Shown here: positions 15,348-24,373 of the stretch, piece after piece
How the letters are laid out: each line of letters begins with the position of its first letter
Position numbering within the stretch: the stretch's first letter is position 1
Origin: DATARH01 sp050246595
Lineage (GTDB): Bacteria; Pseudomonadota; Alphaproteobacteria; ATCC43930; CGMCC-115725
Direction: 5' to 3'
NCBI GenBank assembly: GCA_050246595.1
Contig: JBFWVT010000032.1
Location: 1 to 53,991, forward strand
Length of the DNA stretch: 53,991 bases
Made by a program: the position numbers and the translations under genes
The notes under the pieces: generated by a model
Database searches by the model: none
Told to the model about the DNA's origin: nothing
What the model saw: the letters and a program-made list of their open reading frames with translations, nothing else

Positions 15348-17029
15348 GATTCCGCCGCTGTTCTGGGATCATCGCGATGCGCGAATTGATGGCGTCGCCA
15401 CTCCGGAAGCATGCCGGGAAAATCCTCGCGCTGATGCGCGCCGCGGCTCTCGCGGCGGGCCAGCGCAGCTTCGGCGACAATACGGGTGACGAGCAGCATG
15501 TTGCGCAAATCGAACCACTCCAGCCGGCGCATGTCGAATGGCTCGGCGTCGCCGGCCGGCCACTCGCCGAGTTCGGCGGACAGTTCGGCAATCGTCCGCA
15601 ACGCGCGTTCGAGCCGGCGGGCGTCGCGCAGCGGCCCGACATTGTCGGACATTATCGCCTGCAAGACCTCGATCATCGCTGCCGTATTTGGCGCATCACC
15701 CCGCGGCGAGCCGGAAGCGACCAGATCGAGCGCCGCACCGGCCTCTCGCGCACCCACCGCCGGCATCGCCGTCCGCTTCGCCTCCTGTCGCCGTGCCCAT
15801 TGGGCGGCGCTGCGTCCGGCGCGGCGGCCGAACACCAGGGCCTCGGTGACGGCGTTGCCGGACAGGCGGTTGGCCCCGTTGGCGCCACCGACCGCTTCTC
15901 CGGCCGCGAATAGACCGGGCAGGTCGGTCCGCATCCCGGAATCGGCGACGATCCCGCCCATGTGGTAATGCGCGATCGGCGCCACCTCCACCGGCATCCT
16001 CGTCAGGTCGATGCCATTCGCCGAGAGCCGGTCGATCACCGGCCCGAACGCGCCGCGCAATTCGGTCTCGGAGCAATGCGCAAAGCTCAGATAGACCCCG
16101 CCATGCGGCGAACCCCGGCCGGCTTCGATCTCCTTGAGGATGCCGTAGGTCGCGATGTCGCGGGTCTGCACATAGGCGCCGTCCTCGGCGGTCCCGTAGC
16201 GTCCGGCGAATTCCTCGCCTTGATTGTTGAGAAGCCGGCCGCCGAGCTTGTAGCGGAACGGGTCCCACATGATCGGGTCCATGCCGATCAGCCGCGGCGC
16301 GAGATGCCCGATCGGAAAAAACTGCACAAACTCCATATCGACCAGCCGGGCCCCCGCGCGCCACGCCAGCGCATACCCGTCGCCGCCCATATTGGCCGAG
16401 GCGCTGTTGCGGCGGTACAGCCGGGTCAGCCCGCCAGTGGCCAGGATCGTCGCCTTGGCGGCGATCACAACCGGCGCGCCCGAACCGAGATGAAACGCGA
16501 CCGCACCGGCCGCTTCTCCGTCGATGCACACGAGATTGATGACGCACAGATCGCCGATTCTGCGGATGCCGCCGCTGCGGTTGACGACCGTGCGCAATGT
16601 CTTCGACACGGCGGGGCCGGTATTGAGGAAATCGACATAGACGCAGCGCGGCCGGTCGTGTCCGGGGGCCATGGCCTGCGCGATATGACCGTCCCGCCTG
16701 GCCCAGCCGACGCCCCACTGATCCATTTGGCGGATGCAGTCCGGCCCCTCCTCGCACAGCAGCCGCGCGAGATTTTCGTCGCACAACCCGTGTCCGGCCG
16801 CGATCGTATCGGCGAAATGATGCTGCCAATGATCGGGCACTTCCTCGCCGATCGCCGCCGCGACCGTCATCTGCGCCATCACCGTGGCGCCGCCGCGGCC
16901 GATCAGACTGCGGTCGGCGAGCAGCACGGTGCAGCCTTCCCGCGCCGCCTCGATCGCGGCGTACATGCCGGCCGCCCCCGAGCCGATAACCAGCACATCG
17001 GTTTCGGCGCGCAGAAGATCGGCGGTCAT
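15344..17029 (-). CDS. FAD-binding fumarate reductase/succinate dehydrogenase-like flavoprotein
   Basis: A 561-residue flavoprotein starting MTADLLRAETDVLVIGSGAAG, a Rossmann FAD site. Further family marks are IGRGGATVMAQ, ATILATGGLTRLY, a central HYHMGGI region, and LPGLFAAGEAVGGANGANRLSGNAV, where FAD is held. It belongs to the FAD_binding_2 group with FrdA, SdhA and AprA-like enzymes. It is probably soluble, since no membrane anchor genes are nearby. The start at 17029 overlaps the upstream stop as ATGA. With the 2Fe-2S protein it forms a minimal two-subunit oxidoreductase of unknown substrate. Confidence 0.88.
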   Translation of the reverse strand: MTADLLRAETDVLVIGSGAAGMYAAIEAAREGCTVLLADRSLIGRGGATVMAQMTVAAAIGEEVPDHWQHHFADTIAAGHGLCDENLARLLCEEGPDCIRQMDQWGVGWARRDGHIAQAMAPGHDRPRCVYVDFLNTGPAVSKTLRTVVNRSGGIRRIGDLCVINLVCIDGEAAGAVAFHLGSGAPVVIAAKATILATGGLTRLYRRNSASANMGGDGYALAWRAGARLVDMEFVQFFPIGHLAPRLIGMDPIMWDPFRYKLGGRLLNNQGEEFAGRYGTAEDGAYVQTRDIATYGILKEIEAGRGSPHGGVYLSFAHCSETELRGAFGPVIDRLSANGIDLTRMPVEVAPIAHYHMGGIVADSGMRTDLPGLFAAGEAVGGANGANRLSGNAVTEALVFGRRAGRSAAQWARRQEAKRTAMPAVGAREAGAALDLVASGSPRGDAPNTAAMIEVLQAIMSDNVGPLRDARRLERALRTIAELSAELGEWPAGDAEPFDMRRLEWFDLRNMLLVTRIVAEAALARRESRGAHQREDFPGMLPEWRRHQFAHRDDPRTAAES

Positions 17030-17955
17030 CCGTCGCGTTGCCACAGATCGCGGAACTGCACCGCCACCGCCTCGGTGTAGGGAACGGGGCGCGTCAGGAC
17101 GCCCATTCTGCGACAGAAATCGACGAGGCCGGCAAGCACGGGTCCGGAGATCGCGGCATCATAGAACGGCAGGTCGCGTTCAACGAGGGGCACGATCAAT
17201 TCCGCCTTGCGCGGCGGGAAGCGGCGTCTGCCGACTTCGGCGGCGCGCGACGGATCATCCCGCAGCGCCTTCTGGCATCCGACCAGGGCGCGGATCGCGG
17301 CGGCAGCCGTATCCGGCGCGTGTTCGATCAGGCGGTCGGTCGCGACCAGCGCCGGCATCGTGTAGCCGAAAGCGCCCGGTGGCCCGTCGCCGCGCCGGAC
17401 ATCGAGCACGATCGTGCCGATCCCCCGGCCGACGGCGATTTCGGCGGCCATGCCGTTGGCCCAGAACCCGTCGATCTCGCCGCGTTCGAGCGCCTCCGCT
17501 GCCGCGAGGCCGAAATTGGTGCCGGCGTCGCCGGTGCGCGGCACCGGACCGATCCGGATGTCGTCGCGCGCCGGGTCCAGCCCGGAAGCCACCAGCAACC
17601 CCCGCAACCCCGTCTCGACCCACGGCGCCGCACCGATGCGACGCCCCCTCAACACCGCGAGGTCGCCGCGCGCCGCGCCGAGATCGGTGCGCATGACAAG
17701 AAACCAGTACATGCCCTGCGCCAGCGCGCCGAGCAGTTTGGCGCCGCGCCACTCGGGAAAGGCGGACGGCACGGCATGCGCCGCGCCCGCAACAAAATCG
17801 ACCTCCCCGTCGCGCAATGCCCGGTAGGCGCGATCGACCGGAAAGATCAGCTCGGCCGAGACAGCGAGCCCCTCGGCCGCGAAAAAACCAAGCTCGGCCG
17901 CCGCCAGCGCCGGGAAGTAAGAGTTCGAGATCAGGTCCGGTATCGCCAGCCTCAT
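17026..17955 (-). CDS. NMT1/THI5-like substrate-binding protein without signal peptide
   Basis: A 309-residue protein resembling ABC-transporter binding proteins of the SsuA/NMT1 group: MRLAIPDLISNSYFPALAAAELGFFAAEG at the start, then FVAGAAHAVPSAF and the hinge-like RGRRIGAAPWVETGLRGLL. No export signal precedes the domain and no permease or ATPase gene is adjacent. It heads an operon whose other members, a flavoprotein and a 2Fe-2S protein, overlap by ATGA junctions. It may be a cytosolic ligand-binding or enzymatic relative rather than a transporter part. Confidence 0.75.
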   Translation of the reverse strand: MRLAIPDLISNSYFPALAAAELGFFAAEGLAVSAELIFPVDRAYRALRDGEVDFVAGAAHAVPSAFPEWRGAKLLGALAQGMYWFLVMRTDLGAARGDLAVLRGRRIGAAPWVETGLRGLLVASGLDPARDDIRIGPVPRTGDAGTNFGLAAAEALERGEIDGFWANGMAAEIAVGRGIGTIVLDVRRGDGPPGAFGYTMPALVATDRLIEHAPDTAAAAIRALVGCQKALRDDPSRAAEVGRRRFPPRKAELIVPLVERDLPFYDAAISGPVLAGLVDFCRRMGVLTRPVPYTEAVAVQFRDLWQRDG

Positions 17956-18134
17956 CGCCTCGCCTCATGGATCGGGAACCGCGGTGTGGAGACAATGCAC
18001 CCGCGCGGCGGCGCGGCTGCGTGAGCGGCATCCCAACCGCAAGGGCTGGGGGAGCGAGAGACGATACGGCAAGAGCCGATCCGGCCTAGTGTGCTCATCG
18101 ATATCCGGAAAGAGGATGCCCGGAAAGGCCGGAC

Positions 18135-18338
18135 CTAGTCGGTCGGGTGCGGCAATATCGGTCTGCCGGCTCTGCCGGCAATGCCGCGGCGCCGGTTCTC
18201 GACATACTCGCGCGCCGTCTGGCGCGCCAGATCACGCCATCGTTCCAGTTCGGCGATCTCGTCGGCGCTCTTCGGAGCGGCCGTTTTCAGCTCGCGCAGG
18301 CGCCTTGCAATGGCACCGTATTCCTCGATTATCGGCAT
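18135..18338 (-). CDS. Small conserved-type hypothetical protein
   Basis: A 67-residue, mostly helical, charged protein (MPIIEEYGAIARRLRELK, then a long helix with ELERWRDLARQTAREYVENRRR). The ATG at 18338 has an excellent GGAGAGGAG site, which supports it as real. No family is recognised. It is divergent from the Pal-like gene. Confidence 0.6.
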   Translation of the reverse strand: MPIIEEYGAIARRLRELKTAAPKSADEIAELERWRDLARQTAREYVENRRRGIAGRAGRPILPHPTD

Positions 18339-18558
18339 GCGCTCCTCTCCCGAGGGGTTCGACTGCCTCACCTTGCGGCGAGTATAGGACGCGCCGCCGT
18401 CGCCGGAGAACGGATTTCGGGGGCGCCGGCCCGCCGTCCGTGGAGAATTGCGACCGCTTGCGGTGGCAACGGCCCGGCTGCGACAATCGGTTGGGAGGAT
18501 GCGTGCGCCGCCGCCATATGATCCGGCATTATCGGCGATTGTGCGCGTGAGGCTCCGG

Positions 18559-19089
18559 ATGAACGCTCGGTGGATCACTCTTGCGGGGGTGCTGGTGCTG
18601 CTCGCGGCGTGCGGCGGCCGGCAGACCCCGGCACCGCTCGGCACGCCGGCCGGTCCGGGGTCTCCCGGGGGTCCCGGCGGCGCGGGCGCGGCGCTGGGTG
18701 CTGCCGCGGGCATCGGCCGCTCGGAACTCGAAGCGGGATCGCAGCAGGACCTCGCGGCGACCGCCGGAGACCGCGTGTTTTTTGCCTATGACCGCTCCGA
18801 TATCAGCCCGGAAGGGCGGCTGATCCTGGAACGGCAGGCGCAATGGCTGAGACGCTATCCCAATGTGACCGTCACGATCGAGGGTCATACCGATGAGCGG
18901 GGGACGCGCGAGTACAACATCTCGCTCGGCCAGCGCCGCGCCGAGACGGTCAAGAACGTGTTGATCGCGCTCGGCATCCCCGCCTCGCGGCTCGCGACGA
19001 TCAGCTACGGCAAGGAGCGGCCGGAAGTGCCGCTCTCCGACCAGGAATCCCATGCGCAAAACCGTCGCGCCGTCACGGTTGTAAACTGA
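18559..19089 (+). CDS. pal: Pal-like OmpA-domain lipoprotein
   Basis: A 176-residue lipoprotein. The lipobox LLAAC places the acylated cysteine at residue 18, followed by a Pro/Gly-rich linker. The C-terminal OmpA-type domain has FFAYDRSDISPEG and the peptidoglycan-binding TIEGHTDERGTREYNISLGQRRA, near-identical to Pal. Pal anchors the outer membrane to the wall with the Tol system. No tolB, tolQRA or cpoB is adjacent, unlike the usual cluster, so this could be a second Pal-type protein. Confidence 0.85.
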   Translation: MNARWITLAGVLVLLAACGGRQTPAPLGTPAGPGSPGGPGGAGAALGAAAGIGRSELEAGSQQDLAATAGDRVFFAYDRSDISPEGRLILERQAQWLRRYPNVTVTIEGHTDERGTREYNISLGQRRAETVKNVLIALGIPASRLATISYGKERPEVPLSDQESHAQNRRAVTVVN

Positions 19090-19168
19090 TAGATGTCCTG
19101 AAAACCTCCGCCTGTCCGTTCCGGCCGGCGACCGCAGCCGAGAACCGCCGGGCCAAAAGGAGATCCGA

Positions 19169-20074
19169 ATGCCGATCACGATAACGCGATTGCATCCGCT
19201 GTTTTGCGCCGAGATTGCCGGGGTCGACACCGGCGCGCCGCTGGACGACCAGACCTTCGCCGAAATCCGCGCCGCTCTCGACGAGCATTCGGTCCTGGTG
19301 TTTCACGATCAGAGCCTTGACGACGAAAAGCAGATCGCCTTTAGCCGGCGCTTCGGACCGCTCGAAATCGCCGGCAAGGCAAACCCCGGGGTCGGCACTC
19401 CGTTCGCGCGGCAGTCGAACCTGGATATCGCGACCGGCGCCGTCATCCCGCCCGAGGATCGCCGCATGATCTACCAGAAGGGCAATTATCTCTGGCACAG
19501 CGACAGTTCGTTTCACGCGGTTCCCTCGCTGTGTTCGCTGCTTTCGGCCCGGATCGTGCCGCCGGAGGGCGGCAACACCGAATTCGCGACGATGCGGGGC
19601 GCCTATGACGCGCTGCCGGAAGACATGAAAAAAACGCTCGACGGTCTCGTCGCCGAGCACAGCCTGGTTTTTTCGCGCAGCACGGTGACCCCCGAGGGCG
19701 CCATGACCGGCGACATGAAAGCCGAACTGCCCGGCGCCTGGCAGACGATGGTGCGCGCGAACCCGGTAAACGGGCGCAAAAACATCTATGCCGGCGCGCA
19801 CGCCTCGCATGTGATCGGCTGGGAGCGGGAGGAGGGCCGCGACTTCATCCGCCGGCTGAACCAATTCGCGACCCAGCCGCAATTCCGCTACAGCCACGGA
19901 TGGCGCGCCGGCGACCTCGTGATCTGGGACAATCGATGCGTGCTGCACCGCGCCACGGCCTACGACACGCGGCGCCACCAGCGGCTGATGCAGCGCACCA
20001 CCGTTGCCGGCGACGCGCCGACAACCGCGCAACCGGCGCGATACGAGCTTGCCGACGAATTTGCCGCAGCGTGA
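19169..20074 (+). CDS. TauD/TfdA family dioxygenase, 2,4-D dioxygenase-like
   Basis: A 301-residue nonheme iron, 2-oxoglutarate-dependent enzyme. The iron motif is His110-x-Asp112 in NYLWHSDSSF and the distal histidine is His260 in WDNRCVLHRATAYD, followed by RRHQRLMQRTT. The pattern is nearer to the TfdA branch than the gene at 14092. The substrate is unknown. The start at 19169 follows AAAAGGAGA. A hairpin follows at 20084-20114. Confidence 0.9.
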   Translation: MPITITRLHPLFCAEIAGVDTGAPLDDQTFAEIRAALDEHSVLVFHDQSLDDEKQIAFSRRFGPLEIAGKANPGVGTPFARQSNLDIATGAVIPPEDRRMIYQKGNYLWHSDSSFHAVPSLCSLLSARIVPPEGGNTEFATMRGAYDALPEDMKKTLDGLVAEHSLVFSRSTVTPEGAMTGDMKAELPGAWQTMVRANPVNGRKNIYAGAHASHVIGWEREEGRDFIRRLNQFATQPQFRYSHGWRAGDLVIWDNRCVLHRATAYDTRRHQRLMQRTTVAGDAPTTAQPARYELADEFAAA

Positions 20075-20083
20075 CCCAAATCT

Positions 20084-20114
20084 CCTCCCCGGCCTTTCCT
20101 GCTTGCCGGGGAGG
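20084..20114 (+). terminator. GC-rich hairpin after the TfdA-like gene
   Basis: CCTCCCCGGC and GCCGGGGAGG pair perfectly around an 11-base loop, ten bases after the stop codon. No T-run follows. It resembles the GC-rich palindromic repeats elsewhere in the window. Confidence 0.4.
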
Positions 20115-20150
20115 GCGGGGGGTCGGCGTCTCGGGCGTCTGGCGCGGGGA

Positions 20151-20390
20151 TTACCGATCCCGGACGGACAGAACGGATTTATCGCTCTCCGAAACCCTGA
20201 CCACCTTGTAACTGCGTGCCGGACGCGGAGAGGGTGGGTCCGGGGAGACGACAAATCCGATCGTCAGGGACCAGACCATCAGGTGATCGTCGTACAGGAA
20301 TCCCTCCAGGCGGACATCGCGCGGATCGGCGGCGGCGAACAATTCCTCGATCCGTTGCTTGGCGGCGGTGACGGCCTGTTGCAAATCCAT
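20151..20390 (-). CDS. Small hypothetical protein, 79 residues
   Basis: Starts MDLQQAVTAAKQRIEELFAA, a helix, then beta segments (VRLEGFLYDDHLMVWSLTIGFVV) and a Pro-rich loop before RSYKVVRVSESD. The balanced composition and secondary-structure pattern look like a real soluble domain, but I do not recognise the family. It is convergent with the TfdA-like gene. Confidence 0.55.
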   Translation of the reverse strand: MDLQQAVTAAKQRIEELFAAADPRDVRLEGFLYDDHLMVWSLTIGFVVSPDPPSPRPARSYKVVRVSESDKSVLSVRDR

Positions 20391-20637
20391 GGATTATTCC
20401 TGGGTTTATCCCGTGCCAGCGATCGCGATCAGCATACCGGCCCGGCACGGCGGAGAGAAGGCATGGCGGGCTTGCGCCGCCTGCCGATTACCGACCGCTT
20501 CCGGCACGGCAAAGCCGGGGCGCTTTCGAGGAGGGGATTAGAAGGCGCGTTTATTTTCTGTTCACGTTTTCCGGTTTTAGTGGGTGCTGCTTTTGGTTGC
20601 ATCAGCGCCGCGATCCTTTTGCGGCGAGGCGGGATTT

Positions 20638-20829
20638 ATGCGGACTTACAGGGCCTATTTTCTGGCCCGGGGCGACGAAGTCGTCGATACCCGGTCGTTC
20701 GAAGCCGCCGATGACCGCGCGGCCAAAGCCAAAGCCGAGGAATTGTGCCGCGACCATCCCAGCTGCCTCGCGGTGGAGCTTTGGGAGGGAGGCTGGCTGC
20801 TGTATCGGCACTCGCGCGCTGAGAGCTGA
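20638..20829 (+). CDS. Small hypothetical protein, 63 residues
   Basis: MRTYRAYFLARGDEVVDTRSFEAADDRAAKAKAEELC, then CLAVELWEGGWLLYRH. This is the pattern of short proteins common in alphaproteobacteria in which a beta strand, a loop and a helix precede an ELWEG strand; their function is unknown. The ATG at 20638 is preferred over an upstream in-frame GTG because the folded pattern begins there. Confidence 0.6.
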   Translation: MRTYRAYFLARGDEVVDTRSFEAADDRAAKAKAEELCRDHPSCLAVELWEGGWLLYRHSRAES

Positions 20830-20965
20830 ATTCGCGCCCGGCAGGCTTTTCCGGAAACAACTTCCAGTATTGCGGCGACCCTGTTTTTAAATAGAAAAAG
20901 ATAAAATTTAACACTTTCCTATGACAGCGTGTTATCTCCGCAGGTATGTCCGAGGAGATGCCGCG

Positions 20966-21154
20966 ATGCTGACACAAGAGGAACGCGCTCTACTTGTCGA
21001 TGTTCAGGACCGTCTGCTCGAACTTTACGTGCTGAGAAAACAAGCCAGTAAAGACCAGGATCGGGCGCGGATCGATGCAATAGACGCTGCAATCGCCAAA
21101 GCGGAGGCAAAACGGGCGGAAATCCGGCAATTCGATACGGTCGGATCGGCATAG
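20966..21154 (+). CDS. Small helical hypothetical protein, 62 residues
   Basis: MLTQEERALLVDVQDRLLELYVLRKQ, then a second helix rich in Ala, Lys and Asp. It is likely a two-helix coiled-coil hairpin. The ATG at 20966 has GAGGAGA upstream. It is followed 16 bases later by another small gene on the same strand. The function is unknown. Confidence 0.5.
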   Translation: MLTQEERALLVDVQDRLLELYVLRKQASKDQDRARIDAIDAAIAKAEAKRAEIRQFDTVGSA

Positions 21155-21170
21155 CGCGGGAGAAACGCCG

Positions 21171-21389
21171 ATGGCTGAGGGATTGGCGAATACGCGACGC
21201 CGGCACATCCGCGAGCAGAGCGTGATCGATCACGTCGCCCGCAAACTGTTCGAGCCGAAGCCCGAACCCGCCGCCGAAAACGGTACGCACCCTCCAAGTC
21301 CGACGACGGATACGGGATTGTCAGTCGAGGAGCAGGTCCGCAAGGAATGGGACCCGCGCAAGGGCGGCCTGCCGACATTTCTGCGATAA
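21171..21389 (+). CDS. Small hypothetical protein, 72 residues
   Basis: Begins MAEGLANTRRRHIREQSVIDHVARKLFEP, has a Pro-rich disordered middle, and ends with EEQVRKEWDPRKGGLPTFLR. The conserved-looking ends suggest a real protein, probably cotranscribed with the gene at 20966. No family is recognised. The gap after it, 21390-21610, holds GC-rich inverted sequences but no gene. Confidence 0.5.
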   Translation: MAEGLANTRRRHIREQSVIDHVARKLFEPKPEPAAENGTHPPSPTTDTGLSVEEQVRKEWDPRKGGLPTFLR

Positions 21390-21610
21390 GGCGCCACCGC
21401 TCCGAGCCTGGTTCCGGAGAGTTGGGGGGCCGGAGCCAGGGTCGGTCGGGGGAGCGCATGCTCCGAGCGACAGCCCGGAATAGCCGGGGTAGGGTTAAGA
21501 TTCGGTAAACACTGGTGCGGCGATTACAGGTCGCCCGATCCGGCGCATTTTCCGCGAGGCGTGCGCGGTTCGGGGGAGGACGCGGCGGGGACAGCCCGGC
21601 CGCGCTCCTA

Positions 21611-23647
21611 TCACAGCGCCGCCAGATGGTCCCGCAGCGCCGTCGCCTCGGTCAGCGGCAGCGAGCAGACCGGGCCTTCGCAGACATAGGCCGCCGCGCT
21701 TCCCTCCACGAGACCCTTGCCAAAGGCCGGGTGAGCCGGCGGCAGCGCCTCCCCCGGGGCGACCGCCAGCACGATCCGGTTCGGCAGCGAGACCTCGTGG
21801 ACAGCCCGCCGCAGAGCCGCAAAACCGGTATCGGCGCGGTCGCCGACCAGCATGATCTGCACCGGTTTCAGCGCGAATTCGGCATTATTGATCAGCGTCG
21901 CGAGCGGGAAGAAATTGCGCCCGAGTTCGCCGGCGAACGCCGCGATAACCGACTCGGCGCGCTCGCGGTAGCGGTGCTCGCCGGTCAACAGCGCCAGCCG
22001 GCTCAGCACCCCGACCATCGTGCCGTTGCCCGACGGCACCGCCGCGTCGGACGCGGTCTTGACGCGCGCGATCAGGTCCCGCGTGTCGTCGGCGGCGAAA
22101 AAATAACCGCCGCCCGCAGCGTCCCAGTAGTGACGGTCGAGCACCTCGACCCAGCGTCGCGTCTGCTCCAGATACGCCGCGTCCCCGGTCGCCTCATAGA
22201 GCGCCAGCGCGGCGCGGCATATATTGGCGTAATCATCGACGCTGGCCGGGTGCCGCGCGTGCCCCTCGCGCCAGCTATGCCGCAACCGCCCGTCGGCCCC
22301 GGTCATCTCGCCGCGGACAAAGGCAAACGCGCGCACCGCCAGCGCGATCCAGTCGGCGCGGTCGAAGGCGAGACCGGCCTCCGCGAGAGAAGCGATCGTC
22401 AGCCCGTTCCAGTCGGCCAGGATCTTGTCGTCGAGACCGGGACGCACGCGCGCCGCGCGAGCCTGCAACAGCGCCGTGCGGCAGCGCGCCAGCTCGGCCT
22501 CGGTCGCATCGTCCGCGAGAGCCGGATGCGCCAGCCGGTTCAGGATGTTTTTCCCCTCCCAGTTGCCGCCCGCGCTGACATCGTAAAACTCCTTGAACAG
22601 CGCTGCCCGGTCCCCGAGCACGGCGTCGATCTCGGCCTCGGACCAGACGTAGAATTTTCCCTCCTCGTGCTCGCTGTCGGCATCGAGGCTGCTGTAAAAC
22701 CCGCCCTGCTTGTGGGTCATCTCGCGCTCCAGCCAGCCGATCGTTTCCTCGATCCGCCGGGCGTAAAGCTTCTCGCGCGTCTCCTGCCAGACCAGCGACA
22801 AGAGGCCGATCAGCTCGGCGTTGTCGTACAGCATCTTTTCGAAATGCGGCACCAGCCAGCGCGCATCGACCGCATAGCGGGCCCAGCCACCGCCGAGATG
22901 ATCGTAGATGCCGCCCTGGCCGATCGTCGTCAGCGTGCGGATCACAGCGTCCCTGTAGGGCATCTGACGGGTGCGCTTCCAGCCGCGCCACAGCAGCTCG
23001 AAAATGCCGGATTGCGGGAATTTCGGCGCCGTGCCGATGCCGCCGTTCAGCGGATCGACCTCGCGCAACAGCCGCTCGGCGATGCGGTCGAACAATTCGG
23101 CCGGGATGCCGGCGGCGACGGCGGCGCCCTCCTGCTCGGGCTGCGCGAGCTTCCGCAACCCCTCGCGCAGGGCCGCGACATTCTTGGCGACATCCTCGCG
23201 CTTGTCGCGATAGGCCGCCGCGATCGACAACAGCACCTGCGGAAAGCTCGGGCGGCCCCAGCGCGGCTCGGGCGGGAAATATGTGCCGCCCCAGAACGGC
23301 TCGCCGTCCGGGGTCAGAAACATCGTCAGCGGCCAGCCGCCGTGCTCGCCCATCAGATGCAGCGCGTTCATGTAGATCGCGTCGATATCGGGCCGCTCCT
23401 CGCGATCGACCTTGATATTGACAAAGTGCTCGTTCATCAGCGCCGCGATATCAGGGTTCTCGAAACTCTCATGCGCCATCACATGGCACCAGTGGCAGGC
23501 GGCGTAGCCGACCGACAGCAGGATCGGCTTGTCCTGTGTCTTGGCCTCTTCCAACGCCTGCGTCCCCCACGCCCGCCAATCGACCGGGTTGTCCTTGTGC
23601 TGCAACAGGTACGGGCTGGTCTCGCGGGAAAGTCGATTGCCGGTCAT
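21611..23647 (-). CDS. YyaL/SSP411-type thioredoxin-domain protein (DUF255)
   Basis: A 678-residue protein with the family start NRLSRETSPYLLQHKDNPVDW and a thioredoxin-like site Cys51-His-Trp-Cys54 in GYAACHWCHVM. The rest is an alpha/alpha-toroid region like glycosidases and epimerases (GGIYDHLGGGWARYAVDARWLVPHFEKMLYDNAEL is typical). The ATG at 23647 is used because family similarity begins exactly there. The biochemical role of this widespread family is not well settled. Confidence 0.92.
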   Translation of the reverse strand: MTGNRLSRETSPYLLQHKDNPVDWRAWGTQALEEAKTQDKPILLSVGYAACHWCHVMAHESFENPDIAALMNEHFVNIKVDREERPDIDAIYMNALHLMGEHGGWPLTMFLTPDGEPFWGGTYFPPEPRWGRPSFPQVLLSIAAAYRDKREDVAKNVAALREGLRKLAQPEQEGAAVAAGIPAELFDRIAERLLREVDPLNGGIGTAPKFPQSGIFELLWRGWKRTRQMPYRDAVIRTLTTIGQGGIYDHLGGGWARYAVDARWLVPHFEKMLYDNAELIGLLSLVWQETREKLYARRIEETIGWLEREMTHKQGGFYSSLDADSEHEEGKFYVWSEAEIDAVLGDRAALFKEFYDVSAGGNWEGKNILNRLAHPALADDATEAELARCRTALLQARAARVRPGLDDKILADWNGLTIASLAEAGLAFDRADWIALAVRAFAFVRGEMTGADGRLRHSWREGHARHPASVDDYANICRAALALYEATGDAAYLEQTRRWVEVLDRHYWDAAGGGYFFAADDTRDLIARVKTASDAAVPSGNGTMVGVLSRLALLTGEHRYRERAESVIAAFAGELGRNFFPLATLINNAEFALKPVQIMLVGDRADTGFAALRRAVHEVSLPNRIVLAVAPGEALPPAHPAFGKGLVEGSAAAYVCEGPVCSLPLTEATALRDHLAAL

Positions 23648-23849
23648 GAGCGTCTCCGGGCTTTCCCCCAAGGGAGCTTGCCGCAAGGGCGCTTACCCGC
23701 GGGGAAGCATGGCTGAATTGCGCGCCCCGGTCGGTTGCCGTCGTCGGTTGCCGGGCGCGGCGCGACGGGGTACGGTCTCCCCCCCATCTTGGATGCGAAC
23801 GGCGGATTGCGAGGTGCGCTCCGCCGCTCTTTGCGACAGGAGACAGCAA

Positions 23850-24221
23850 ATGTCAGACGCGCCTGCCGACCCGCCTCTGTTCTACACGGCCCATATTTTC
23901 TTCTGTAACAACCAGCGCGCCGAGAACCATCCGCGCAGCTCGTGCAATGCCCGCGCCGCTCATCTCGGCGGGGTCGAGAAATTGCGCGCCTATGCCCGCG
24001 AGAAGTCGCGGCAGCTCGGGATCGAGAATATCCGCTGCAACGGCGCCGGCTGTCTCGACCGCTGCGAGTTCGGGCCGAACCTGGTGATCTACCCCGAGGG
24101 GGTGTGGTATCGCTACGAGAGCACCGCCGATATCGACGAGATCCTGGAATCGCACGTCAAAAACGGCAAGCGGGTGGAGCGGTTGATGCTGACGCCGGAC
24201 CAGGTTCCGGACAAGCACTGA
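23850..24221 (+). CDS. Thioredoxin-fold 2Fe-2S ferredoxin-like protein
   Basis: A 123-residue protein with Cys19 and Cys32 in FFCNNQRAENHPRSSC and Cys63, Cys68 and Cys72 in RCNGAGCLDRCEFGP. This is the pattern of thioredoxin-like 2Fe-2S ferredoxins. The ATG has CAGGAGA upstream. The C-terminal half (VIYPEGVWYRY) is typical. The electron partner is unknown; the gene is divergent from the SSP411-type gene and precedes mnmE across a palindromic repeat. Confidence 0.88.
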   Translation: MSDAPADPPLFYTAHIFFCNNQRAENHPRSSCNARAAHLGGVEKLRAYAREKSRQLGIENIRCNGAGCLDRCEFGPNLVIYPEGVWYRYESTADIDEILESHVKNGKRVERLMLTPDQVPDKH

Positions 24222-24251
24222 CCGGCAAGCGCCGAGGCCCGCGCTGCGACG

Positions 24252-24370
24252 AAACCCCTGGCCGGGCTTGACCCGTAGGCCTTCACCCACGGACGCGATC
24301 CGTGGGCACCCACGTCTTCATGAAGTGCGCGAAGACGTGGATGCCCGGGTCAAGCCCGGGCAAGGGGTTT
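24252..24370. repeat. Long palindromic element abutting mnmE
   Basis: The outer arms at 24252-24275 and 24346-24370 are near-complementary (AAACCCC..GGGCTTGACCCG against CGGGTCAAGCCC..GGGGTTT). Inside lie two more hairpins: CCCACGGA/TCCGTGGG, and CCACGTCTTC/GAAGACGTGG. The right arm ends three bases before the presumed GTG start of mnmE, so it supplies the ribosome-binding region of that gene. Confidence 0.7.
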
Positions 24371-24373
24371 AGA

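Noticed and set aside
21515..23716. 733-codon frame antisense to the SSP411-type gene
   Set aside because: Shadow frame; the opposite strand encodes a clear conserved protein.
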